The position numbers were made by a program, and so were the translations under genes. This document shows positions 19,640 to 29,619 of a stretch of 64,000 bases of DNA, one piece after another; within the stretch, counting starts at the first letter, position 1; every line of letters starts with the position of its first letter. Origin of the DNA: Streptomyces sp. WM4235. GTDB lineage: Bacteria; Actinomycetota; Actinomycetes; Streptomycetales; Streptomycetaceae. The notes beneath the pieces were generated by a model. That model ran no database searches. It was not told where the DNA came from and saw only the letters and a list, made by a program, of their open reading frames with translations. The stretch spans positions 31,755 to 95,754 of the forward strand of contig NZ_LGDE01000371.1 of NCBI RefSeq assembly GCF_001279725.1, given 5' to 3'.

Positions 19640-22603
19640 ATGAGGCACCGCGCGAGATCGATCCTCGCCGCAAGCGCACTCGTCTTCGGAACCACACTGG
19701 CCGCACTACCCGTCGCGGCCCAGGCGCAGCCCACCGCGGAGGACGGATCCGCCGCCTCCGACGAGGTGCGGGTCTACGACGCGGACATCACCCGCGAACA
19801 GGTGCCGCTCGTCCTCGCCGCCGGCCAGGACGCCCACGAGCTCACCGAACGGGCCCCCGAGCACGGGACCGCCAAGGTCGAGCTGTTCCTGACCGCCGGC
19901 CAGGCGAAGGAACTCGCGGCCCGCGGCGTGAAGCCGGTCGAACGCAGGACCGCCGCCGGCGCGACGGCCCGCGCGAAGGCCGCCGGCGACGGGGTGTTCC
20001 GCCCGTACAGCGGCAAGGGGGGCCTCCAGGAGGAGATCCTGCGCACCGCGCGGGAGAACCCGGCGCTCACCAAGGTCGTCTCCATCGGCAAGACCGTCCA
20101 GGGCAAGGACATCCTCGCCCTCAAGGTCACCAAGAACGCCAAGAAGGCCAAGGACGGCGACAAGCCCGCCGTCCTGTACATGTCGAACCAGCACGCCCGC
20201 GAGTGGATCACCCCCGAGATGACCCGGCGGCTGATGCACCAGACCCTCGACGGCTACGGCAAGGACGCCCGGATCACCAGGCTGGTCGACTCCACCGAGC
20301 TGTGGTTCCTGCTCTCCGCCAACCCGGACGGCTACGACCACACCTTCACCGCCGACTCCGCCCGCCTGTGGCGCAAGAACCTGCGCGACAACAACGGAGA
20401 CGGAAAGATCACGGCCGGCGACGGCGTCGACCTCAACCGCAACTTCGCCTACAAGTGGGGCTACGACAACGAGGGTTCCTCGCCGAACCAGGCGAGCGAG
20501 ACCTACCGCGGCCCCAAGGCCGGCTCCGAGCCCGAGACCGCGGCGCTCGACCGGTTCGAGAAGCGCATCGGCTTCGAGTACGCCATCAACTACCACTCCG
20601 CGTCCGAACTGCTCCTCTACGGAGTCGGCTGGCAGGTGGCCACCCCGACGCCCGACGACGTCGCGTACAAGGCGCTCGCCGGGACCCCCGAGAACCCGGC
20701 CGTCCCCGGCTACTACCCGCAGCTCTCCTCCGAGCTGTACACCACGAACGGCGAGGCCGACGGACACGCCGCCAACGCCAACGGCGTCATGATGTTCACG
20801 CCGGAGATGACCACCTGCCAGACGGCCTCCGCGAGCGACCCGAACGACCGGTGGAAGCCCGAGGACTGCGCCTCCGGATTCAACTTCCCCGATGACGAGA
20901 AGCTGATCCAGGCCGAGTTCGCCAAGAACGTTCCCTTCGCGCTCGCCGTCGGCGAGAGCGCCGCACGCCCGGACCAGCCGGCGTCCTCCGTCGGCCTGAA
21001 GGCCGCCGACTTCACCGTGGACCCGTTCACCACCTCCTACGGAGCCCGCGGCGAGGACCAGACGGTCGCCGTCACCGCCCGCAAGGCGCTCAAGGACAAG
21101 GAACTCAACTTCCGGATCAACGGCGGTCGCACCCACGACGAGGACCTCAAGGCCTGGAAGGGCGGCGAGACCTACGGCGGCGAGGACAACAACTGGTTCG
21201 ACGAGTACCGGGCGAAGGTCGACGGCGCCAGGCCCGGCGACAAGGTCGAGGTCTGGTTCACCGGCCGCGACCGCTCCGGCAAGCGGGTCTCCAGCGAGCA
21301 CTTCACGTACACCGTGGCCGAGCGGCCCCGGGCGGACGTCCTGGTGATCGCCGAGGAGGGCGCCCCGGCACAGCACGCGCGGACGTACGTCGACGCGCTG
21401 CGCGCCAACGGGCGCTCCGCCGCCGTCTGGGACGTCGCCGTCCAGGGCGCCCCGCACCCCCTCGGAGTCCTCTCGCACTTCCGCACGGCCGTCCACTACA
21501 CGGGGGCCAAGGGCCCCGGCGGTGACACCCAGCTGGCGATCCGCGACTTCCTCAACGAGGGCGGCAAGCTGATCGAGGCCGGCGAACTGGCCGGCGGCAA
21601 CGCCCAGGTCGGCCCCGCCGTCACCAACGACTTCAGCCAGTACTGGCTCGGCGCCTACGGCCGGGCCGGCGTGAGCGCCCCCACCGGCTTCACCGGGGCC
21701 GGCGGCCTCGCCGGAGCCGCGGGCGGACTCGGGGACGCGGCGGGCAACCCGCTGAACGCGCCCGGCTCCTACACCGTCACCTCGGACACCCTGCCGGCCG
21801 CGCAGTTCCCGCGGTTCAAGAGCGCCCAGGCGGGCCAGTACGCCGGGGTCGTCAACCCGTACGCCCCCCACGCCGGCGCCGGCATGGCCTCGGCCCTGCA
21901 CACGGACGACGACTGGAAGCGGCTGACCCGGACCGTGGACCTCACCAAGGTCTCCGCCGCCGACAAGCCGGCCCTGCGGATGGCCCTGAACTGGAACACC
22001 GAGGAGGGCTACGACCACGCCGCCCTGGAGGCCCGCACGGCCGGCGGGGAAGACTGGACGACCCTGCCCGAGGCGAGCGGTCTGACCAGCGCCGAGGTCC
22101 CGACCGAGTGCGAGGGCGGGTTCCTGCTGAACGGCCACCCGTTCCTGCGCCACTACCTGACGCTCGACGGCGGCGGCTGCGCCCCGCAGGGCACCAGCGG
22201 GGCGTGGAACAGCTTCACCGGATCCTCCGGCGGCTGGAAGCAGGTCTCCTTCGACCTGAGCGCGTACGCCGGCAAGACCGTCGAGGTCTCGCTGTCGTAC
22301 GTCACCGACCCGGGATCGGGCGGCCGCGGCGTCTTCGCGGACGAGGCGCGGCTGAACGTGGCCGGAGCGGACCAGGCCGTCGAGGGCTTCGAGACCTCGC
22401 TGGGCGCCTGGAGCGCCGGGCCCGCACCTGCCGGAAGTCCCGACGTTCCGGGCGATTGGTCCCGGTCCGGGGAGCTGTTCAAGTCTTACGCGGCGGTGAC
22501 TACGCGTGACACCGTACTGGTCGGTTTCGGCCTGGAACACCTGCCGACCGCGAAGGACCGAGCCGTACTCGTCGGTAAGGCGCTCCGTTCACTGAACCAC
22601 TGA
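19640..22603 (+). CDS. Secreted M14-family zinc carboxypeptidase with extra C-terminal domains
   Basis: This large 987-residue exoenzyme has a Sec signal peptide (to about residue 30), a propeptide-like region, then the M14 catalytic domain. The zinc ligands sit in NQHAREWITPE (HxxE), with DLNRNFAYKWG, the third-ligand His in NYHSASELLLYG, and the catalytic Glu in MMFTPEMTTC. About 480 further residues follow the peptidase, forming an interdomain region and at least two beta-rich modules with SSxGxxxQVSFDLSAYAGKTVEVSLSY (an immune-inhibitor-A/MAM-like fold). ATG 19640 follows AGGGGGG. An unusually large, probably nutrient-scavenging protease; specificity is not predicted. It is monocistronic between two terminators. 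Confidence 0.88.
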   Translation: MRHRARSILAASALVFGTTLAALPVAAQAQPTAEDGSAASDEVRVYDADITREQVPLVLAAGQDAHELTERAPEHGTAKVELFLTAGQAKELAARGVKPVERRTAAGATARAKAAGDGVFRPYSGKGGLQEEILRTARENPALTKVVSIGKTVQGKDILALKVTKNAKKAKDGDKPAVLYMSNQHAREWITPEMTRRLMHQTLDGYGKDARITRLVDSTELWFLLSANPDGYDHTFTADSARLWRKNLRDNNGDGKITAGDGVDLNRNFAYKWGYDNEGSSPNQASETYRGPKAGSEPETAALDRFEKRIGFEYAINYHSASELLLYGVGWQVATPTPDDVAYKALAGTPENPAVPGYYPQLSSELYTTNGEADGHAANANGVMMFTPEMTTCQTASASDPNDRWKPEDCASGFNFPDDEKLIQAEFAKNVPFALAVGESAARPDQPASSVGLKAADFTVDPFTTSYGARGEDQTVAVTARKALKDKELNFRINGGRTHDEDLKAWKGGETYGGEDNNWFDEYRAKVDGARPGDKVEVWFTGRDRSGKRVSSEHFTYTVAERPRADVLVIAEEGAPAQHARTYVDALRANGRSAAVWDVAVQGAPHPLGVLSHFRTAVHYTGAKGPGGDTQLAIRDFLNEGGKLIEAGELAGGNAQVGPAVTNDFSQYWLGAYGRAGVSAPTGFTGAGGLAGAAGGLGDAAGNPLNAPGSYTVTSDTLPAAQFPRFKSAQAGQYAGVVNPYAPHAGAGMASALHTDDDWKRLTRTVDLTKVSAADKPALRMALNWNTEEGYDHAALEARTAGGEDWTTLPEASGLTSAEVPTECEGGFLLNGHPFLRHYLTLDGGGCAPQGTSGAWNSFTGSSGGWKQVSFDLSAYAGKTVEVSLSYVTDPGSGGRGVFADEARLNVAGADQAVEGFETSLGAWSAGPAPAGSPDVPGDWSRSGELFKSYAAVTTRDTVLVGFGLEHLPTAKDRAVLVGKALRSLNH

Positions 22604-22651
22604 GCCGCACCCCTCCCGCCGCTCACTTTGAGTGACGGGGGCCAAGGTCCC

Positions 22652-22688
22652 GGAGGTCCCGCGCCGGCGCTTGCGGCGCAGGACCTCC
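22652..22688 (+). terminator. Imperfect hairpin terminator of the carboxypeptidase gene
   Basis: GGAGGTCC (22652-22659) pairs with GGACCTCC (22681-22688), with an inner GCGCCG/CGGCGC stem. It lies about 50 nt after the M14 stop and upstream of gap. Confidence 0.55.
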
Positions 22689-22757
22689 CTGGCGGACAAG
22701 GGTGTGTCAGTCCCCGGCCGATGTCACTCCCAAGCTCACGGAGAGGTAGGGTCGTAA

Positions 22758-23828
<1,071 letters not shown>

Positions 23829-23867
23829 GGGTCATCAAGGTTTCAGGGCAAGGCACCACGATGTAGG

Positions 23868-23911
23868 CACAGGGCTCGGGCAGCGCGATGAAGCGCTGTG
23901 CGGGCCCTGTG
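23868..23911 (+). promoter_or_regulatory. gap-pgk intercistronic hairpin
   Basis: CACAGGGC (23868-23875) pairs with GCCCTGTG (23904-23911), with an inner CAGCGC/GCGCTG stem (23881-23886 with 23893-23898). There is no T run, so partial attenuation or an RNase processing/stability site is more likely than full termination. Confidence 0.5.
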
Positions 23912-23979
23912 GCTTGCCTCGTCCCTCTCGCCCCGCACGGGCACAAGGCCCTGCGTGGGGAAAAGGAGCAGAAAGAAAC

Positions 23980-25191
23980 ATGAAGACGATCGACGAACTT
24001 CTCGCCGAGGGCGTCTCCGGCAAGCGGGTCTTCGTCCGGGCCGACCTCAACGTGCCGCTGGCCGAAGGCAAGATCACCGACGACGGCCGCATCCGCGCCG
24101 TCCAGCCGACCATCGCGAAGCTCGCCGAAGCCGGCGCCCGCGTGGTCGTGGCCTCACACCTGGGCCGCCCCAAGGGCGCCCCGGACCCGGCCTTCTCGCT
24201 GGCCCCGGCCGCGGTCCGCCTCGGCGAACTGCTCGGCAAGAACGTCGCGTTCGCCACGGACACCGTCGGCGCCTCCGCCAAGGAGACCGTCGCGGCGCTC
24301 GCCGACGGCGAGGTCGCCCTCATCGAGAACCTGCGCTTCAACGCCGGCGAGACCTCGAAGGACGACGCCGAGCGCGGCGCCTTCGCGGACCGGCTCGCCG
24401 AACTCGCCGACGTCTACGTCGGCGACGGCTTCGGCGCCGTGCACCGCAAGCACGCCTCGGTCTTCGACCTCCCCGCGCGCCTGCCGCACGCGGTCGGCTA
24501 CCTCATCGCCGCCGAGATCGACGTCTTGAAGAAGCTGACCGCCGAGGTCAAGCGTCCGTACGTGGTCATCCTCGGCGGCGCCAAGGTCTCCGACAAGCTC
24601 GCCGTCATCGACGAGCTGCTCGGCAAGGCCGACCGCCTCCTCATCGGCGGCGGCATGGCCTACACCTTCCTCCACGCCAAGGGTTACGAGGTCGGCATCT
24701 CCCTGCTCCAGAAGGACCAGGTGGACGTCGTCAAGGAGTACATGGAGCGCGCCGAGGCCAACGGCGTGGAGCTGGTCCTCCCCGTCGACATCCTCGCCTC
24801 CACGGACTTCCCCGACCTCAAGGGCAAGACCCCCGCGGAGTTCATCACCGTCGACGCGGACAAGATCCCCGCCGACAAGGAGGGTCTGGACATCGGTCCC
24901 AAGACCCGCGAGCTGTACGCGTCGAAGATCGCCGACGCGGAGACCGTCTTCTGGAACGGTCCCGTGGGCGTCTTCGAGCACCCCGACTACGCCGGCGGCA
25001 CCCGCGCCATCGCGCAGGCCCTCGTCGACAGCGACGCGTTCACCGTGGTCGGGGGCGGGGACTCCGCCGCCGCCGTGCGCACGCTCGGCTTCGACGAGAA
25101 CGCTTTCGGCCACATCTCGACCGGTGGCGGCGCCTCCCTCGAATACCTCGAGGGCAAGACGCTCCCCGGCATCGCCGCACTGGAGGTCTGA
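23980..25191 (+). CDS. pgk: Phosphoglycerate kinase
   Basis: This 403-residue enzyme makes ATP from 1,3-bisphosphoglycerate. The N-terminal substrate domain shows VFVRADLNVPL (the PGK signature), VVASHLGRPKGAP and the basic-patch His/Arg residues. The C-terminal nucleotide domain shows LGGAKVSDKL and the GGGDSAAAVR hinge near the end. The ATG at 23980 (MKTIDELL) has AAAAGGAG 10-12 nt upstream. Codons before it are open but not conserved in character. The stop is 6 nt from tpiA, so those two are translated from one message. Confidence 0.97.
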   Translation: MKTIDELLAEGVSGKRVFVRADLNVPLAEGKITDDGRIRAVQPTIAKLAEAGARVVVASHLGRPKGAPDPAFSLAPAAVRLGELLGKNVAFATDTVGASAKETVAALADGEVALIENLRFNAGETSKDDAERGAFADRLAELADVYVGDGFGAVHRKHASVFDLPARLPHAVGYLIAAEIDVLKKLTAEVKRPYVVILGGAKVSDKLAVIDELLGKADRLLIGGGMAYTFLHAKGYEVGISLLQKDQVDVVKEYMERAEANGVELVLPVDILASTDFPDLKGKTPAEFITVDADKIPADKEGLDIGPKTRELYASKIADAETVFWNGPVGVFEHPDYAGGTRAIAQALVDSDAFTVVGGGDSAAAVRTLGFDENAFGHISTGGGASLEYLEGKTLPGIAALEV

Positions 25192-25197
25192 ACCAAA

Positions 25198-25974
25198 GTG
25201 ACTTCGCGTACCCCGCTGATGGCGGGCAACTGGAAGATGAACCTCAACCACCTCGAGGCCATCGCGCACGTCCAGAAGCTCGCGTTCGCCCTGGCCGACA
25301 AGGACTACGACGCCGTCGAGGTCGCGGTGCTGCCGCCCTTCGTCGACCTGCGTTCGGTCCAGACCCTGGTCGACGGCGACAAGCTGAAGATCAAGTACGG
25401 CGCCCAGGACATCTCGGCGCACGACTCCGGTGCCTACACCGGCGAGATCTCCGGCCCCATGCTCTCGAAGCTGAAGTGCGCGTTCGTGGCCGTCGGCCAC
25501 AGCGAGCGCCGCCAGTACCACGGCGAGAACGACGAGATCTGCAACGCCAAGGTCAAGGCCGCCTTCAAGCACGGGATCACGCCGATCCTCTGCGTCGGCG
25601 AGGGCCTCGACGTCCGCAAGGCCGGCGAGCAGGTCCCGCACACGCTGGCCCAGGTCGACGGCGGACTGAAGGACGTACCGGCCGAGCAGGTCGAGTCCAT
25701 CGTCATCGCGTACGAGCCCGTCTGGGCGATCGGCACCGGAGAGGTCGCCACCCCCGAGGACGCGCAGGAAGTCTGCGGGGCGATCCGCGGCCGTCTCGCC
25801 GAGCTGTACTCCCAGGAGCTGGCCGACAAGGTCCGCATCCAGTACGGCGGCTCGGTGAAGTCCGGCAACATCGCCGCGATCATGGCGCAGCCCGACGTCG
25901 ACGGCGCGCTCATCGGCGGCGCCGCGCTGGACGTGGACGAGTTCGTCAAGATCGTCCGGTTCCGCGACCAGTGA
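25198..25974 (+). CDS. tpiA: Triosephosphate isomerase
   Basis: This 258-residue TIM-barrel enzyme interconverts glyceraldehyde-3-phosphate and dihydroxyacetone phosphate. The catalytic residues are visible: Lys13 in NWKMN, His101 in GHSERR and Glu173 in [11 protein letters not shown], with the phosphate-binding YGGSVKSGN late in the chain. The start is GTG, 6 nt after pgk. It is the last glycolytic gene of the gap operon. secG follows 129 nt downstream, as in many actinobacteria. Confidence 0.97.
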   Translation: MTSRTPLMAGNWKMNLNHLEAIAHVQKLAFALADKDYDAVEVAVLPPFVDLRSVQTLVDGDKLKIKYGAQDISAHDSGAYTGEISGPMLSKLKCAFVAVGHSERRQYHGENDEICNAKVKAAFKHGITPILCVGEGLDVRKAGEQVPHTLAQVDGGLKDVPAEQVESIVIAYEPVWAIGTGEVATPEDAQEVCGAIRGRLAELYSQELADKVRIQYGGSVKSGNIAAIMAQPDVDGALIGGAALDVDEFVKIVRFRDQ

Positions 25975-26103
25975 CCTGTGTGAATATCGCAGCGAGTATG
26001 CGGTAGGGCGGATCCGTCGTACCCTTGCGGGGGCCAGGAGGCTGAACCACCAGCCACTGGCCCCCGCGCACATCCCGGAAAAGCCAGAAAGTAGGAATCA
26101 GCC

Positions 26104-26340
26104 GTGATTATGGGGTTCTCGATCGCCCTGATCGTCTTCAGCGCCCTGCTGATGCTGCTCGTGCTGATGCACAAGGGCAAGGGCGGCGGCCTTTCCGACA
26201 TGTTCGGCGGCGGCATGCAGTCGTCGGTCGGCGGTTCCTCGGTCGCCGAGCGCAACCTGGACCGGATCACCGTCGTGATCGGTCTGCTCTGGTTCGCCTG
26301 CATCGTGGCGCTCGGCCTGATGATGAAGTCGACCGGCTGA
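26104..26340 (+). CDS. secG: Preprotein translocase subunit SecG
   Basis: The protein has 78 residues with two membrane helices (about 4-22 and 56-75) around a short cytoplasmic loop, MHKGKGGGLSDMFGGG, the conserved SecG loop. SecG binds SecYE and eases SecA-driven export. It is short because the family is short, not truncated. GTG 26104 is the annotated-style start; the ATG three codons in is an alternative. Confidence 0.92.
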   Translation: MIMGFSIALIVFSALLMLLVLMHKGKGGGLSDMFGGGMQSSVGGSSVAERNLDRITVVIGLLWFACIVALGLMMKSTG

Positions 26341-26512
26341 CCGTTCCGGCCATTCCGGCGGTCCGGCGGGCTCTCCCCGGCCTATCATGGGCCTTTGCGG
26401 GGGCGGTCCTTCCAGTTCCTGGACGGTCGCCCGGTCCTCCGTAGGCTCGGGCGCCCGCGGCAGCGGACCTCCCCTCGCACTCCGCGGCACCATCACGCAG
26501 GGAGTTACGACC

Positions 26513-26848
26513 GTGGCAAGTGGCAACGCGATCCGTGGCAGTCGGGTCGGAGCGGGGCCGATGGGCGAGGCCGAGCGCGGTGAGTCCGCGCCCCGCCTGC
26601 GCATCTCCTTCTGGTGCTCGAACGGGCACGAGACACAGCCCAGCTTCGCCAGCGACGCGCAGGTGCCGGACACCTGGGACTGCCCGCGCTGCGGGTTCCC
26701 GGCCGGCCAGGACCGGGACAACCCGCCGGCTCCGCCGCGCACCGAGCCGTACAAGACGCACCTGGCGTACGTGCGGGAGCGGCGTACCGATGCCGACGGC
26801 GAGGCGATCCTCGCCGAAGCCCTCGCCAAGCTCCGCGGCGAGATCTGA
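26513..26848 (+). CDS. RbpA-family RNA polymerase-binding protein (RbpB-like paralogue)
   Basis: The protein has 111 residues. The C-terminal half has the RbpA layout: a zinc-finger-like FWCSNGHETQPSF...DCPRCGF (Cys/His ligands) followed by a helical tail RTEPYKTHLAYVRERRTDADG. The basic N-terminal leader (ASGNAIRGSRVGAGPMGEAE) differs from the usual RbpA start. RbpA stimulates HrdB-type RNA polymerase holoenzyme and affects rifampicin tolerance. This looks like the second, secG/pgi-linked paralogue found in Streptomyces. GTG 26513 has GGGAG about 8 nt upstream. Confidence 0.8.
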   Translation: MASGNAIRGSRVGAGPMGEAERGESAPRLRISFWCSNGHETQPSFASDAQVPDTWDCPRCGFPAGQDRDNPPAPPRTEPYKTHLAYVRERRTDADGEAILAEALAKLRGEI

Positions 26849-26895
26849 ACCGTCCGAACCTCGGCCTCCGGCCGGTTCGCACTCAAGAGTGACTT

Positions 26896-26942
26896 GGGGC
26901 CCGGCCCCGCGGCAGACACGAACCCGCGGGCCGGGCCCCTTT
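26896..26942 (+). terminator. Rho-independent terminator after the rbpA paralogue
   Basis: GGGGCCCGG (26896-26904) pairs with CCGGGCCCC (26931-26939), with a further inner CCCGCGG/CCGCGGG stem, followed by TTTG. Confidence 0.8.
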
Positions 26943-27015
26943 GTGCGCGTTGGCCCCCTTCACATCCCTTAGGTTGGGGCGTGGCGGGGCACAACAGGAC
27001 GGAAGAAGTGGGTTG

Positions 27016-28680
27016 ATGTCCGAGATGAACGCAGACACCCGTACGAGGCTGAACCGGACACCCGAGTGGCTCGCACTCGGCAAGCACCGGGAAGAGCTGG
27101 GGCAGACGCATCTGCGGGAGCTGTTCGAGGCGGATCCGAGCCGGGGCACCGGCTACACCCTGCGGGTCGGCGACCTGCACATCGACTACTCGAAGCACCT
27201 CGTGACGGACGAGACGCTCGCGTTGCTCCGCGAACTGGCGTCGGCGACCGGCGTGGCCGAGCTGCGCGACGCGATGTTCCGCGGCGAGAAGATCAACACG
27301 ACCGAGGACCGGGCGGTCCTGCACACCGCCCTGCGCGCCCCGAGGGACGCGGTGATCGAGGTGGACGGCGAGAACGTCGTCCCCGGCGTGCACGCCGTCC
27401 TCGACAAGATGGCCGCCTTCTCCGAGCAGGTCAGGTCGGGTAAGTGGACCGGCTTCACGGGCAAGCGCATCAAGAACGTCGTCAACATCGGCATCGGCGG
27501 CTCCGACCTGGGCCCGGCGATGGCGTACGAGGCGCTGCGCGCCTTCGCCGATCGCGGCCTGACGCTGCGGTTCGTCTCCAACGTGGACGGAGCCGACCTG
27601 CACGAGGCCGTACGGGACTTCGACCCGGCGGAGACGCTGTTCATCATCGCGTCGAAGACCTTCACCACGATCGAGACCATCACCAACGCCACCTCGGCGC
27701 GGGAATGGCTCCTCGACGGTCTGGGCGGTGACCAGAGCGCCGTGGCACGGCACTTCGTGGCGCTGTCCACCAACGCCGAGAAGGTCACCGGGTTCGGCAT
27801 CGACCCGGCCAACATGTTCGAGTTCTGGGACTGGGTCGGCGGGCGCTACTCCTTCGACTCCGCGATCGGCCTCTCGCTGATGATCGCGATCGGCCCGGAC
27901 GCCTTCCGGGAGATGCTGGACGGCTTCGCGGCCATGGACCGGCACTTCCGGACCGCCCCGCCGGAGGAGAACGCGCCGCTGCTGATGGGCCTGTTGGGGG
28001 TCTGGTACGGCGGGTTCTTCGACGCCCAGTCGCACGCGGTGCTGCCGTACAGCCATTACCTGTCGCGGTTCACGGCCTACCTCCAGCAGTTGGACATGGA
28101 GTCCAACGGCAAGTCGGTGGACCGGGACGGCAACCCGGTGGACTGGCAGACCGGACCGGTGGTGTGGGGCACGCCCGGCACGAACGGGCAGCACGCGTAC
28201 TACCAGTTGATCCACCAGGGAACGAAGCTGATCCCGGCTGACTTCATCGGGTTCGCCCGGCCGGTGGCGGAACTCTCCGGGCCGCTGAAGGACCAACACG
28301 ACCTGCTGATGGCGAACTTCTTCGCACAGACGCAGGCGCTGGCCTTCGGCAAGACCGCCGAGGAGGTGCGGGCGGAGGGCGTCGACGAGGCGCTGGTCGC
28401 CCACAAGACGTTCGCGGGCAACCACCCCACGACGACGATCCTCGCGACCGAGCTGACGCCCGGGGTGCTGGGGCAGCTGATCGCCCTGTACGAGCACAAG
28501 GTGTTCGTCCAGGGCGCGGTGTGGAACATCGACTCCTTCGACCAGTGGGGAGTCGAGCTCGGCAAGGTGCTCGCCAAGCGGGTGGAACCGGCGCTGACCG
28601 AGGGCGCGGACGTGGAGGGCTTCGACCCCTCGACGCGGGCCCTCGTCGCGACCTACCGCTCGCTGCGCGGCCGGTCCTGA
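27016..28680 (+). CDS. pgi: Glucose-6-phosphate isomerase
   Basis: This 554-residue enzyme converts glucose-6-phosphate to fructose-6-phosphate and joins glycolysis to the pentose-phosphate pathway. Signatures include [32 protein letters not shown], the PGI motif around [15 protein letters not shown] and the active-site [19 protein letters not shown] 27016 lies 8 nt after GGAAGAAG; ATG 27025 (MNADTRT) is an alternative. It is the last plus-strand gene before the convergent pentose-phosphate operon and shares a strong terminator with it. Confidence 0.96.
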   Translation: MSEMNADTRTRLNRTPEWLALGKHREELGQTHLRELFEADPSRGTGYTLRVGDLHIDYSKHLVTDETLALLRELASATGVAELRDAMFRGEKINTTEDRAVLHTALRAPRDAVIEVDGENVVPGVHAVLDKMAAFSEQVRSGKWTGFTGKRIKNVVNIGIGGSDLGPAMAYEALRAFADRGLTLRFVSNVDGADLHEAVRDFDPAETLFIIASKTFTTIETITNATSAREWLLDGLGGDQSAVARHFVALSTNAEKVTGFGIDPANMFEFWDWVGGRYSFDSAIGLSLMIAIGPDAFREMLDGFAAMDRHFRTAPPEENAPLLMGLLGVWYGGFFDAQSHAVLPYSHYLSRFTAYLQQLDMESNGKSVDRDGNPVDWQTGPVVWGTPGTNGQHAYYQLIHQGTKLIPADFIGFARPVAELSGPLKDQHDLLMANFFAQTQALAFGKTAEEVRAEGVDEALVAHKTFAGNHPTTTILATELTPGVLGQLIALYEHKVFVQGAVWNIDSFDQWGVELGKVLAKRVEPALTEGADVEGFDPSTRALVATYRSLRGRS

Positions 28681-28685
28681 CCCGG

Positions 28686-28722
28686 GGCGGGGGTGCGGGG
28701 GCCCGGCCCCCGCACCCCCGCC
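28686..28722. terminator. Bidirectional terminator between pgi and pgl
   Basis: A perfect 17-bp stem (28686-28702 with 28706-28722; repeated GCGGGGG motif) with a 3-nt loop is followed by GTTT. It ends both the glycolytic (plus) and pentose-phosphate (minus) transcripts. Confidence 0.85.
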
Positions 28723-28738
28723 GTTTGGACGCGGAAGG

Positions 28739-29527
28739 TCAGGCCGACGCCGGCGGGTACATGTCCGACGGCAGCTTGGCCGCCGCCGCGCGGTCCAGGA
28801 GCCACAGGGTGCGGCTGCGACCGTAGGCCGCCGCCGCCGGGGCCTGGACGTCGCCCGCGCCGCCGAGCGCGAGCGCCACCGCGCCCGCCTTGTCCTCGCC
28901 CGCCGCCAGCAGCCAGACCTCGCGGGCCGCCCGGATCGCCGGAAGGGTCAGCGAGACCCGGGTCGGCGGCGGCTTCGGGGCGCCGTGCACACCGACCACG
29001 GTGCGCTCGGTCTCGCGGGACGCCGGGTGCTCCGGGAACAGCGACGCCACGTGCGTGTCCGGGCCGACGCCCAGCATCAGCACGTCGAAGCGGGGGACCG
29101 GGCCGTGGTCCTCCGGACCCGCCGCCCGCGCGAGTTCCGCCGCGTATGCCGCCGCGGCGGCGTCGACGTCCGCCCCGTACGGGCCGTCCGAGGCCGGCAT
29201 GACGTGGACGCGAGCCGGATGGACCGGCACGGCGTCCAGGAGCGCCTCGCGGGCCTGGACGTGATTGCGTTCGGGGTCGTCGGCGGGGACGTACCGCTCG
29301 TCGCCCCACCACAGGTCGAGCCGCGACCAGTCGATCGCGTCCCGGGCCGGAGCGGCCGCGAGCGCCGCGAGCAGACCGTTGCCGTTGCGGCCGCCGGTCA
29401 GCACCACCGAGGCGCTGCCGCGGGCCGCCTGCGCGTCCACGATCTTCGTGATGAGCCGGGCCGCCGCGGCCTGGGCCATCAGCTCCTTGTCCCGGTGGAC
29501 GACGACCTGGGGAGTCGTCATACCCAT
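28739..29527 (-). CDS. pgl: 6-Phosphogluconolactonase
   Basis: This 262-residue enzyme hydrolyses 6-phosphogluconolactone, the second oxidative pentose-phosphate step. SVVLTGGRNGNGLLAALAA, LDLWWGDERYVPADDPERN and LMLGVGPDTHVASLFPEHP match the DevB/Pgl and glucosamine-isomerase-like fold. ATG 29527 is preferred: AAGAAGG lies about 9 nt upstream, while the two later Met codons (29521 and beyond) are less well spaced. The start lies 93 nt from the opcA stop. Last gene of the tkt-tal-zwf-opcA-pgl operon. Confidence 0.93.
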   Translation of the reverse strand: MGMTTPQVVVHRDKELMAQAAAARLITKIVDAQAARGSASVVLTGGRNGNGLLAALAAAPARDAIDWSRLDLWWGDERYVPADDPERNHVQAREALLDAVPVHPARVHVMPASDGPYGADVDAAAAAYAAELARAAGPEDHGPVPRFDVLMLGVGPDTHVASLFPEHPASRETERTVVGVHGAPKPPPTRVSLTLPAIRAAREVWLLAAGEDKAGAVALALGGAGDVQAPAAAAYGRSRTLWLLDRAAAAKLPSDMYPPASA

Positions 29528-29619
29528 GTGCGTGCCGCCTTCTTGCTCGTTGCTGCGGGGAAATGGCTCGGCCGCCGGTCGGACCCCCTCGCGGGCGTCC
29601 GACCGGCGGCCGTGGTGCG

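Noticed and set aside
19706..22540. Very long open frames antisense to the M14 carboxypeptidase, tkt-tal and the whiA operon
   Set aside because: High-GC DNA gives long accidental frames; these have no family features, and the opposite strand carries clear proteins.
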